A DNA stretch of 64,000 nucleotides from Lichenihabitans sp033947565 (lineage in GTDB: Bacteria > Pseudomonadota > Alphaproteobacteria > Rhizobiales > Beijerinckiaceae). Positions 1 to 7,101 of the stretch are shown here, piece after piece. The stretch covers positions 62,001 through 126,000 of the forward strand of contig NZ_JARPVX010000004.1 in assembly GCF_033947565.1 (NCBI RefSeq). Reading direction: 5' to 3'. Positions within the stretch are counted from its first letter, which is position 1. Each line of letters begins with the position of its first letter. The notes under the pieces are model-generated. The model was not told where the DNA came from and did no database searches. It was given only the letters and a program-made list of their open reading frames with translations. The position numbers and the translations under genes were made by a program.

Positions 1-182
1 GCGCGGGGCATGCTGACGAGAAGAACGACCCGGCGTTCCGGGTCGTAAGGCAGCACCGCGACGGCGGTGCCATGATCCTCCACCTCGCGGGTAAAGGTCT
101 GCGCGCCGTCGCTGAGGGTCAGTTTATGGATCGTGGTCCAGCCGCGATAGACTTCCTTCCGCCCCTCGATCGTGACCGTCAT
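1..182 (-). CDS. NUDIX-type nucleoside diphosphatase (YffH/AdpP-like), 3' part outside window
   Basis: The first 60 codons of a gene that runs off the left edge. The N-terminus contains REVEDHGTAVAVLPYD followed by RRVVLLVSMPR, which matches the strand-rich N-terminal half of ADP-ribose or nucleotide-sugar pyrophosphatases of the YffH/AdpP NUDIX group. The Nudix box itself would lie outside the window, so catalysis cannot be confirmed. The ATG at 182 is preceded by GAAGGGG, and the hpnE stop lies 12 bases upstream, so the gene is probably the last visible member of the hopanoid operon. Whether it serves hopanoid metabolism is unknown; in many hpn clusters the squalene-hopene cyclase gene hpnF follows hpnE instead. 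Confidence 0.72.
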   Translation of the reverse strand, partial: MTVTIEGRKEVYRGWTTIHKLTLSDGAQTFTREVEDHGTAVAVLPYDPERRVVLLVSMPR

Positions 183-194
183 GCGGGCGCCCCT

Positions 195-1451
195 TCAGTG
201 CCAGGTCGGCAACGCCGCGACGGCGGCCTTGCCGGATCGCAGCGAGCCCTCGATGGTCGAGGGCAGGCCGTTCTGCACCCAGTCGCCCGCCAACACGAGG
301 TTGCCGAGCGCCGTCGCGTGGCCGGGCCGCAGAGCGTCCTGCTCGGGCAGGGCCGCAAAGGTGGCGCGCTTCTCGGTGATGATCTTGTGGGTCGGCATCG
401 ATTGACCGGGTCGGCCGAGGGCGGTTGCCACCTCGCCCCAGATCTGCCGGGCCAGCGCGTCCTTGTCATGGCCAAGGAAGCGGTCGGCATCGCTGATCGT
501 CACAGACACGCGGTTGGGAAAGCGGAAGATCCATTCCGTGGCGCTGTTGATCGTGCCCAGCATGGTCGGGAACCCGTCGGGGGCATCGGTCAGGAAATGC
601 GCGTTGACGATGGAGCGGAACGCCGTCGGCACGCTCAGTTCCGGCAGCAGGATCTTGGCCACCGGCGCCGTGACGGCCAGGACCACCCGGTCGTCCGGGC
701 CGAGCGCCAGCTGTTCGTCGCCGAAATCGAGCCCGACCACCCGGCCATCGCGCACTTCGAGGCGGCGCAGACGGCGGTCGAACCCGACCGTGACGCCGCG
801 CTTGGCCAAGGTCGCCAGCGCGGGTTCGACCAACGCTTCGGCCAAGCCGTCATGGGCGATCAGCGGCCGGCAAGCGCCCGCTCCCTTGGCGAGCGTTTCC
901 CGGATCACGGTAGCGGCGAGGCCGGCGGCCGAGTCCTTCGGCTCCGTGTTGAGCGCCGCCACCAGGAACGGCCGCCACAGCTTGTCATAGAGCGGACCCG
1001 AACACAGCATGGCCTGGCCGATCGGGATGCGGGACTTGGCACGCAGCAGCTTGGCGAGCGCCAGATAATCCGACCAGCCCGTGCCCGGCACCCGCCGGCC
1101 CGGCACGAAGATCCACCAGGGCAGGGGGCCGGCGTTGGGACGCACCTGCCACCGCTCGCCCGATGCGATGTCCATGAAGTCGAACACGGCGTCGGCGGGC
1201 CCGGACATCTTGTGCTCGGCCCCCGTCATACGCAGGTGGTCGCGCACGGCGGTGTTTCCCGACAACACGAGGTGGTTGCCGTTGTCGATCGTCAGGCCGA
1301 GGTCACGGTCGAAATAGGAGCGGCAGCGACCACCCGCATGGCGCGCCGCCTCGTGGATCACGATCGTGGCGCGGGCGGGATCGAGCGCCAGGGCGGCCGA
1401 CAAGCCCGCCAGCCCGGCACCGACCACATGCACGGTGGGTTTTGGCATCAC
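195..1451 (-). CDS. hpnE: Hydroxysqualene dehydroxylase HpnE
   Basis: FAD-dependent amine-oxidase-fold enzyme that reduces hydroxysqualene to squalene in the HpnC-HpnD-HpnE route to hopanoids. The protein has 418 residues, the usual size. It opens with the dinucleotide-binding motif VVGAGLAGLSAAL (about residues 9-21), followed by an acidic residue and an RRC/GGRC-type segment (HAGGRCRSYFD) typical of squalene-associated FAD desaturases. The C-terminus has a LAGDW segment near residue 385 for FAD contact. The start is GTG at 1451 or the following ATG at 1448, both overlapping the hpnD stop codon, so translation is probably coupled. It is the third member of the hpnC-hpnD-hpnE string. Confidence 0.93.
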   Translation of the reverse strand: MMPKPTVHVVGAGLAGLSAALALDPARATIVIHEAARHAGGRCRSYFDRDLGLTIDNGNHLVLSGNTAVRDHLRMTGAEHKMSGPADAVFDFMDIASGERWQVRPNAGPLPWWIFVPGRRVPGTGWSDYLALAKLLRAKSRIPIGQAMLCSGPLYDKLWRPFLVAALNTEPKDSAAGLAATVIRETLAKGAGACRPLIAHDGLAEALVEPALATLAKRGVTVGFDRRLRRLEVRDGRVVGLDFGDEQLALGPDDRVVLAVTAPVAKILLPELSVPTAFRSIVNAHFLTDAPDGFPTMLGTINSATEWIFRFPNRVSVTISDADRFLGHDKDALARQIWGEVATALGRPGQSMPTHKIITEKRATFAALPEQDALRPGHATALGNLVLAGDWVQNGLPSTIEGSLRSGKAAVAALPTWH

Positions 1452-2296
1452 ACCAGACCGTGACGCAGCAGGGCGAGGATCAAGCGGCTTTTCGGCACCT
1501 TCACCCTGTGGCGCGGCACAGCGAACCCCTGCTGCTCGAGCCGTGCCAGGATGAGGCGGTAGACGGCACCCATCAGCCGCGGCGCCCGTGTGGCACGGCG
1601 ACGCTCACGCGCCATCAGGGCATCGGCGGCATCGAATTGTCCGCGGGCGCGCTTCAACAGGATGGCACCGACCTGCGGCAGGTTGGGATGAGCCAATACC
1701 GCGGTCGGCGTGGTGATCGGGATGCCGGCCTGCTCGAGCAGCTCGCGCGGCAGGTAGAGGCGCCCCATGGCGGCATCCTCGTCGAGATCGCGCAGGATGT
1801 TGGTCAATTGCAGGGCGCGACCGAGGTGGTGGGCGAGGTCTTCGCCCCGCTCAGGCGAAACGCCGAACACCTTCACCGACAGGCGACCCACCGCGCTGGC
1901 GACGCGGTCGCAATACAGGTCGAGCGTCGCCTCGTCGGGCGCCTGGATGTCCTCACGGCCATCCATCTCCATGCCGTCGATGATGGCGAGGAAATCGACG
2001 CGCGCCAGCTTGAAGTGGCGGATCGGCTCCAGCAGCCCGATGGTGGCGGCCGTGGTACGGCCCGCATAGGCGGCCTCGATCGCGTCACGCCATCGCTTCA
2101 GCCCGGCAAGGCGTTCGGGGCGGGTGCCGCCTTCGTCCGCCACATCGTCGACCGCGCGACAGAAGGCGTAGATCTCGTACATGGCCTGGCGCTGCGCCTT
2201 GGGCAGCACCCGCATGCCGGCATAAAAGGACGACCCCGAGGCTTGCCGGGCCGCGGTGGGGAATTGTGCCTCGTCGTGCTGCACGCCGGCGCTCAC
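1448..2296 (-). CDS. hpnD: Presqualene diphosphate synthase HpnD
   Basis: Head-to-head farnesyl diphosphate condensing enzyme that makes presqualene diphosphate, the first committed step toward squalene. Both aspartate-rich motifs are visible: FCRAVDDVADE near residue 45 and LTNILRDLDEDAAMGRLYLP near residue 165. The open frame extends far upstream, but that extension is out-of-frame translation of hpnC. The GTG at 2296 overlaps the hpnC stop as GTGA and gives a 282-residue protein, normal for this family. It sits between hpnC and hpnE in the same orientation with overlaps on both sides. Confidence 0.92.
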   Translation of the reverse strand: MSAGVQHDEAQFPTAARQASGSSFYAGMRVLPKAQRQAMYEIYAFCRAVDDVADEGGTRPERLAGLKRWRDAIEAAYAGRTTAATIGLLEPIRHFKLARVDFLAIIDGMEMDGREDIQAPDEATLDLYCDRVASAVGRLSVKVFGVSPERGEDLAHHLGRALQLTNILRDLDEDAAMGRLYLPRELLEQAGIPITTPTAVLAHPNLPQVGAILLKRARGQFDAADALMARERRRATRAPRLMGAVYRLILARLEQQGFAVPRHRVKVPKSRLILALLRHGLV

Positions 2297-3174
2297 GAAG
2301 GCCGCGCCGCCGTGGCGAGGCGTGCGCCCGGGTGGGTGAGACGACCGGCGGCGGCCCGCAGGGCCCCCATCAGTGCGATGCCGGCGAAGGCCGCCTTGTT
2401 GTGATGCACGGTCTGGCTCAACGGGTCGTGGGTCTGCAGGGTGCGGGTGAGATGGCGCGCGAGGGTGATGATGACGCCCGTCTCGAGGCTGAGCCTGAAG
2501 TCGCGCACCTGACGCGGCAGCGGAGCGCCTTCGTCGAGCAGCACCAGCGTGCGGGTCGCAAGATCGCTCAGCACGCCCCGCAGCGCCGGGGACGCCTTGG
2601 GCTCGGCCAGGGCCGCATGCGACACGCCTGCATTCGCCAGCATGTCGTCCGGAATGTAGACGCGGTCGAGGTCGCGGTAATCTTTGCCGCAATCCTGGAT
2701 GTGATTGATCACCTGCAGGGCCGCGCAGACGGCGTCCGAAGCCGGCCATGTGGCCTCGCTTTCCCCGTGCAGGTCCAGCACATAGCGGCCGACCGGCATG
2801 GCCGACAGCGAGCAATAATGGATCAGGTCGGCCCAGTCGGCCGTGCGCGGCTTGGTGCAGTCGAGCTTGAAGGCGGCCAGCAGATCGAGAGCGTGGCGGG
2901 GCGACAGCCGGCGCTCGGCCAGCACGGCCCGCAGCGGCCGGGCCACAGGCTCGGTGTCGGCGCGGCCGAGCAGGCAGGCTTCCATGCGGTCCAGCACCGC
3001 GAGCTTCTCGTCCGACGACAGGGTGGCGTGATCGGCCACATCGTCGGCGGCCCGCACGAAATCGTAGAAGGCCATCACGGCGGGCCGGTGCCGGGCTGCG
3101 ATCAGGTGCGACGCGACGGGGAAGTTCTCGTCAGTGGCGCCCTTGCCGGACGCGGCATCGGCTGATGTCGTCAT
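2293..3174 (-). CDS. hpnC: Hydroxysqualene synthase HpnC
   Basis: Converts presqualene diphosphate to hydroxysqualene. The protein has 293 residues with the squalene/phytoene synthase fold. The first motif is ENFPVASHLI followed by FYDFVRAADDVADH (about residues 17-50). The second motif, INHIQDCGKDYRDLDRVYIP near residue 170, carries the NHxQDxxxD pattern that separates HpnC from HpnD. The ATG at 3174 begins the hpnCDE overlap series. A 143-base gap separates it from the upstream hpnA. Confidence 0.92.
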   Translation of the reverse strand: MTTSADAASGKGATDENFPVASHLIAARHRPAVMAFYDFVRAADDVADHATLSSDEKLAVLDRMEACLLGRADTEPVARPLRAVLAERRLSPRHALDLLAAFKLDCTKPRTADWADLIHYCSLSAMPVGRYVLDLHGESEATWPASDAVCAALQVINHIQDCGKDYRDLDRVYIPDDMLANAGVSHAALAEPKASPALRGVLSDLATRTLVLLDEGAPLPRQVRDFRLSLETGVIITLARHLTRTLQTHDPLSQTVHHNKAAFAGIALMGALRAAAGRLTHPGARLATAARPS

Positions 3175-3317
3175 GAAACCGAGGTGATCCAGGTGGGGCG
3201 GGCGAAAGCGTGGCGACGGCTACCGGATCGGCCGGAGTGAACCCCGCTTCGCTCCAACAGCCTTGGACTGTCTATTCGCCGTTTTCTTAAGGTCAAATCG
3301 CGGCGAAAGCCACAGGA

Positions 3318-4331
3318 TCATGCGGCCCGGCGCCCGTCGAGCAGCCCGGCTGACCGGAACCAGGCGATGGCGTCGCCGAGCGCTTCCCGATAGGGCCGCG
3401 CCCGGTAGCCAAGCTCCCGTTCGGCTTTGGCGGAGGAAAAATACATGCGGTATTTCGCCATCTTCAATCCGTCGACGGTGGCGAAGGGCTCCTTGCCGGT
3501 GAAGCGCGCCACGAGCTCGGCCGCATAGGCGAGCGGAAAGATCGGCGCGCGGGGCAGCTTCACGGTCGGCGGCTTGCGGCCGACCAGGGTGGCGATGTCG
3601 CCCAGCATGGTGCCGAGGTCGACGTCCTGCCCACCCAGGATGTAGCGTTCGCCGATGCGGCCCTTCGTCCAAGCCAGCAGATGGCCGGCCGCCACGTCGT
3701 CGACGTGGACGAGGTTCAGGCCGGTGTCGATGAAGGCCGGCATCCGGCCGGTCGCAGCTTCGACGATGATGCGGCCCGTCGGCGTCGGCTTCACGTCGCG
3801 CGGGCCGATCGGTGTCGACGGCTGCACGATCACGGCCGGCAGGTTGTCGCGCCCCACCATCTCCTCGACCAGCCGCTCGGCCAGGGTTTTCGACCGCTTG
3901 TAGGCCCCGATCGCATGGGCGGGGTCTTGCGGTGCGGTTTCGTCGACCGGGACGCCGTCCCGGCGCAATGCCAGCGTGGCGACGCTGCTGGTATAGACGA
4001 TGCGCTTCACCCCGGCGGCTTGCGCAGCCTGCATGATGGCCCGCGTGCCTTCGAGGTTCGAACGCACGATCTCCTGGGGATCGGGGGCCCAGAGCCGGTA
4101 ATCGGCCGCCACATGGAACAGGTCGCTGACGCCCGCGAGTGCGTGCGCCAGCGACGCGGGGTCGCGCAGGTCGCCTTCGACGATCTCGGCCCCGAGACCG
4201 GCCACGTTGGTGCGCGGGCTCGAGGGGCGGACCAGAAGCCGCAGCCGATGTCCTTGCGCCAGCAGCGCCCGGGCGACGGCCGATCCGACGAAACCGCTCG
4301 CGCCTGTCACAAGAATGGGGGCGTTCGTCAT
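3318..4331 (-). CDS. hpnA: Hopanoid-associated sugar epimerase HpnA
   Basis: NAD(P)-dependent short-chain dehydrogenase/epimerase of 337 residues found with hopanoid side-chain genes. It opens with the Rossmann motif VTGASGFVGSAVARALL (residues 8-24), has a YTSSVATL segment near residue 115, and a Y-x3-K active-site pair in AIGAYKRSKTLAERL near residue 145. The family acts on nucleotide sugars attached to, or destined for, the hopanoid side chain; the exact substrate is not settled. It lies upstream of hpnC on the same strand. The hpnB glycosyltransferase gene that often follows hpnA is absent here. Confidence 0.88.
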   Translation of the reverse strand: MTNAPILVTGASGFVGSAVARALLAQGHRLRLLVRPSSPRTNVAGLGAEIVEGDLRDPASLAHALAGVSDLFHVAADYRLWAPDPQEIVRSNLEGTRAIMQAAQAAGVKRIVYTSSVATLALRRDGVPVDETAPQDPAHAIGAYKRSKTLAERLVEEMVGRDNLPAVIVQPSTPIGPRDVKPTPTGRIIVEAATGRMPAFIDTGLNLVHVDDVAAGHLLAWTKGRIGERYILGGQDVDLGTMLGDIATLVGRKPPTVKLPRAPIFPLAYAAELVARFTGKEPFATVDGLKMAKYRMYFSSAKAERELGYRARPYREALGDAIAWFRSAGLLDGRRAA

Positions 4332-4439
4332 GGAGCCATCTTCCGCAAGGGGCGATCGTACCGGGCCTGTCTACAGGCGCGGGGCGGCATGCGGGAGAGT
4401 GAAAATGGGCTTCGAGCCAGGGTGGCCACTGGCGCCAAT

Positions 4440-4469
4440 GAGAAAGGCGCCACCCTTTCGGATGGCGCC
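4440..4469 (-). terminator. Intrinsic terminator after glnII
   Basis: Read on the minus strand, a 10-bp stem (GGCGCCATCC with GGGTGGCGCC, one G-U pair) closes a GAAA tetraloop and is followed by TTTCTC. It begins 48 bases after the glnII stop and ends well before hpnA starts, so it should isolate nitrogen-regulated glnII transcription from the hopanoid genes downstream. Confidence 0.75.
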
Positions 4470-4517
4470 CTTGCGGATGATGGCATTGGATCCGGCGGCG
4501 CCGGATCGCTACTGCGA

Positions 4518-5555
4518 TCAGGCTGCGGCCTTGGACGACTCGGTCGGCACCGCCGCGATGGTCTTCAGCACCTGCGAGGCGATCTGGTAGGGGTCGCCCA
4601 TGGAATTCGGGCGGCGATCCTCGAGATAGCCCTTGTAGCCATTGTTGACGAAGCTGTGCGGCACCCGGATCGAGGCGCCGCGGTCGGCGATGCCCCAGGA
4701 GAACTGGTCGATCGAGGCGGTCTCATGCTTGCCGGTCAGGCGCATGTGGTTGTCGGGGCCGTAAACGTCGATATGCGCCTGACGGTTCTTGGCGAACTCG
4801 TCCATCAGGGCCTCGAAATACGCCTTGCCACCGACATCGCGCATATGGGCGGTCGAGAAGTTGCAATGCATGCCCGAGCCGTTCCAGTCGGTATCGCCGA
4901 GCGGCTTGCAGTGCCATTCGATGTCGATGCCGTATTGTTCAGTCAGACGCAGCAGCAGGTAGCGGGCGATCCACATTTCATCGGCGGCCCGCTTGGAGCC
5001 CTTGCCGAAGATCTGGAATTCCCACTGGCCCTTGGCCACTTCGGCGTTGATGCCTTCGTGGTTGATGCCGGCCGCGAGGCACAAATCGAGGTGTTCCTCG
5101 ACGATCTCGCGCGCCACGCTGCCGACGTTCTTGAAGCCGACGCCGGTGTAATAAGGGCCCTGGGGGGCCGGGTAGCCGTTCTCCGGGAAGCCGAGCGGCC
5201 GGCCGTCCTCATAGAAGAAATATTCCTGCTCGAAGCCAAACCACGAACCCTCGTCGTCCAGGATGGTGGCGCGCTTGTTGGACGCATGCGGGGTCTTGCC
5301 GTCCGGCATCATCACTTCGCACATCACCAACGCGCCGTTGGTGCGGGCGGCGTCAGGATAGATGGCGACCGGCTTCAGCACGCAATCCGAGCTGTGGCCT
5401 TCGGCCTGCATGGTCGAGCTGCCGTCGAAGCCCCACAAGGGAAGCTGCTCGAGCGTCGGAAAGCTGTCGAAATCCTTCAGCTGGGTCTTGCCGCGCAGGT
5501 TCGGGGTCGGCGTGTAGCCGTCGAGCCAGATGTATTCGAGCTTGTACTTCGTCAT
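4518..5555 (-). CDS. glnII: Glutamine synthetase type II (GlnII)
   Basis: ATP-dependent synthesis of glutamine from glutamate and ammonium in the cytoplasm. The protein has 345 residues and opens MTKYKLEYIWLDGY, typical of the short eukaryote-like GSII found in rhizobia and relatives, much shorter than the 470-residue GlnA (GSI). Seen motifs are WGFDGSST (about residue 41), the catalytic EQEYFF segment, DTDWNGSGMHCNFST and the phosphate-contacting SIRVP. The start is the ATG at 5555 behind GACGAGGA; a longer upstream frame has no family match. A sigma-54 promoter lies about 80 bases upstream, and a strong terminator follows. Confidence 0.96.
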   Translation of the reverse strand: MTKYKLEYIWLDGYTPTPNLRGKTQLKDFDSFPTLEQLPLWGFDGSSTMQAEGHSSDCVLKPVAIYPDAARTNGALVMCEVMMPDGKTPHASNKRATILDDEGSWFGFEQEYFFYEDGRPLGFPENGYPAPQGPYYTGVGFKNVGSVAREIVEEHLDLCLAAGINHEGINAEVAKGQWEFQIFGKGSKRAADEMWIARYLLLRLTEQYGIDIEWHCKPLGDTDWNGSGMHCNFSTAHMRDVGGKAYFEALMDEFAKNRQAHIDVYGPDNHMRLTGKHETASIDQFSWGIADRGASIRVPHSFVNNGYKGYLEDRRPNSMGDPYQIASQVLKTIAAVPTESSKAAA

Positions 5556-5630
5556 TCCTCGTCTCTCATCAGCTCTGGGACGCGATGCCCTGCGCACCCG
5601 CCGGAGCGTGTCGCGGGTTCGGGCGACATT

Positions 5631-5650
5631 AAGCATTGGGCGTGCCAAAT
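5631..5650 (-). promoter_or_regulatory. Sigma-54 (-24/-12) promoter of glnII
   Basis: The minus strand reads TTTGGCACGCCCAATGCTT. The invariant GG and GC are 10 bases apart, and 11 or more positions fit the consensus TGGCACG-N4-TTGC. The GC lies 77 bases upstream of the glnII ATG, which gives a leader of about 65 bases. glnII in rhizobia is a known RpoN/NtrC target, so the match fits the family. The transcription start itself is inferred. Confidence 0.85.
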
Positions 5651-5746
5651 TTTCCGCGAACCCTGACGGTTTCGCAAGATGTGGCAGTAGAAGGATCGAA
5701 GTTAGATGCTCAATAAACAAGCAATCACTGAATGTTTATCGGGCAG

Positions 5747-5754
5747 TTGGTGCA
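5747..5754. promoter_or_regulatory. Possible NtrC half-site upstream of glnII
   Basis: TTGGTGCA matches one arm of the NtrC palindrome (TGCACC...GGTGCA). It sits about 100 bases upstream of the -24 element, the usual enhancer distance. The opposite arm is poorly conserved (TCGGGCAG), so only a half-site is claimed. Confidence 0.4.
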
Positions 5755-5814
5755 AGCTGCAAGCAAATCTGGCACACTCGCAATCCGCCATTGATTGGCG
5801 GCCGGAGACAGACG

Positions 5815-6003
5815 ATGACCGATGTTCCGCCTCGCTGCACCGCTAAAATCTACCGCTTTCCCACCCGCCTGCGCGTGGCGGTCCCCGATGGAACGCCCCC
5901 GGGACGCGTGGCACCGGCTCGGCTTTATGCGTTCTGCGAAGCCGGAAGCGGCTGGTACCACGAAGCCGCGATCCAGGATGATCCTCGCGGCCGTAAGTCC
6001 TGA
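5815..6003 (+). CDS. DUF2735 small protein, divergent from glnII
   Basis: A 62-residue basic protein with the family-typical start AKIYRFP near residue 10 and a C-terminal GSGWYHEAAIQ segment. DUF2735 proteins are small, of unknown function, and recur next to glnII in Hyphomicrobiales. The ATG at 5815 has GGAGA seven bases upstream; the longer frame upstream runs through the glnII promoter and is discarded. No sigma-54 element of its own was found. A role in nitrogen control or GlnII activity is only suggested by position. Confidence 0.8.
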   Translation: MTDVPPRCTAKIYRFPTRLRVAVPDGTPPGRVAPARLYAFCEAGSGWYHEAAIQDDPRGRKS

Positions 6004-6009
6004 CGCCTT

Positions 6010-6939
6010 TCAGACGCCGAAGATCGACCAGCCCATCGCCTTTGTGAGGCGTTCCAGGGCCAGACGCCCCAGGTGCGAGTTGCCGGCGCCATCGAGGCCC
6101 GGCGCCCAGACCGCAATGGAGGCATGGCCCGGCGCCACCGCAAGGATGCCGCCACCGACGCCGCTCTTGCCGGGCAGGCCCACCCGGTAGGCGAAATCGC
6201 CGGATCCGTCATAATGGCCGCAGGTCAGCATCAGGGCGTTGATGCGGCGGGCGCGCTCGGCCGACACCACGCTATAGCCGGTCGAAGGGTTGCGGCCCGA
6301 ATGGGCCAGGAAGCGTCCCGCCATGGCGAGCTGACGGCACGACATCGCGATCGCGCAATGGTGGAAGTACACCCCGAGGGTGAAATCCACCGGGTTGTCG
6401 ATGATGCCGAAGGATTTCATGTAATTGGCCAGCGCGGTGTTGCGGAACCCCGTGCGCCGCTCCGAGGCCGCGACCGCCTTGTCGATGGCGATGCTGGTGT
6501 CGCCGGCTAGGAACTGCATAAATCGCAGGATCTCGCCGAGCGACTCGCGTGGTTGGTGGCCCGACACGATGAGGTCCGTCACCGCGATGGCGCCCGCGTT
6601 GATGAACGGGTTGCGCGGCCGGCCCCGTTCGCGCTCGAGCTGGACGATGGAGTTGAACGGGTTGCCGGAAGGCTCGCGCCCGACGCGGGTCCACAGGTCG
6701 TCGCCCGCCATGCCGAGCGCCAGCGTCAGGGTGAAGACCTTGGAGATGCTCTGGATGGAGAAAGGCTGGTCGGCATCGCCGCCAGCTGCCACGCGGCCGT
6801 CTTCGAGGATCACCGCGAGGCCGAACTGGTGCGGGTCGACGCGGGCGAGCTCGGGGATGTAGCGCGCCACCTCGCCGCGGTCGGTGCGGTGCCGCATTTC
6901 GGTGGCGATCTCCTGGACGATGGCGTCGATGTCGGGCAA
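6010..6939 (-). CDS. glsA: Glutaminase GlsA
   Basis: Hydrolyses glutamine to glutamate and ammonia; serine-dependent fold related to beta-lactamases. The active-site SISK tetrad (Ser64, Lys67) is in PFSIQSISKVFTL. The family landmarks NPFINAGAIAVTDL, TGFRN and LPGKSGVGGGI follow in order. The best start is TTG at 6939 with AGGAG seven bases upstream, giving 309 residues, exactly the family length; the in-frame extension to 7563 has no matching sequence. It converges on the DUF2735 gene and lies close to glnII, so glutamine synthesis and breakdown are encoded side by side. Confidence 0.93.
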   Translation of the reverse strand: MPDIDAIVQEIATEMRHRTDRGEVARYIPELARVDPHQFGLAVILEDGRVAAGGDADQPFSIQSISKVFTLTLALGMAGDDLWTRVGREPSGNPFNSIVQLERERGRPRNPFINAGAIAVTDLIVSGHQPRESLGEILRFMQFLAGDTSIAIDKAVAASERRTGFRNTALANYMKSFGIIDNPVDFTLGVYFHHCAIAMSCRQLAMAGRFLAHSGRNPSTGYSVVSAERARRINALMLTCGHYDGSGDFAYRVGLPGKSGVGGGILAVAPGHASIAVWAPGLDGAGNSHLGRLALERLTKAMGWSIFGV

Positions 6940-7101
6940 GGCGGGGCTCCTGCGGCAGCGCTTGCGACGGAACACGGCGCAACCCGCAAAGGCAAGATCC
7001 GGACCGGCCCCGGATCGTCGGCCCCTAGCCGCGTGCCGCCTTCGGCCGCCGCCTGGAGCTGCCGGCATAGTGTTGCCGGAAAGACGCCTTAGGCGGAGCG
7101 C

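Noticed and set aside
3681..5666. Plus-strand frame of about 660 codons opposite hpnA and glnII
   Set aside because: Crosses two recognised genes, the glnII terminator and part of its promoter region; no domain.
5770..5786. TGGCAC before DUF2735 as a second sigma-54 promoter
   Set aside because: The GC expected 10 bases after the GG is AT, so the -12 element is missing.
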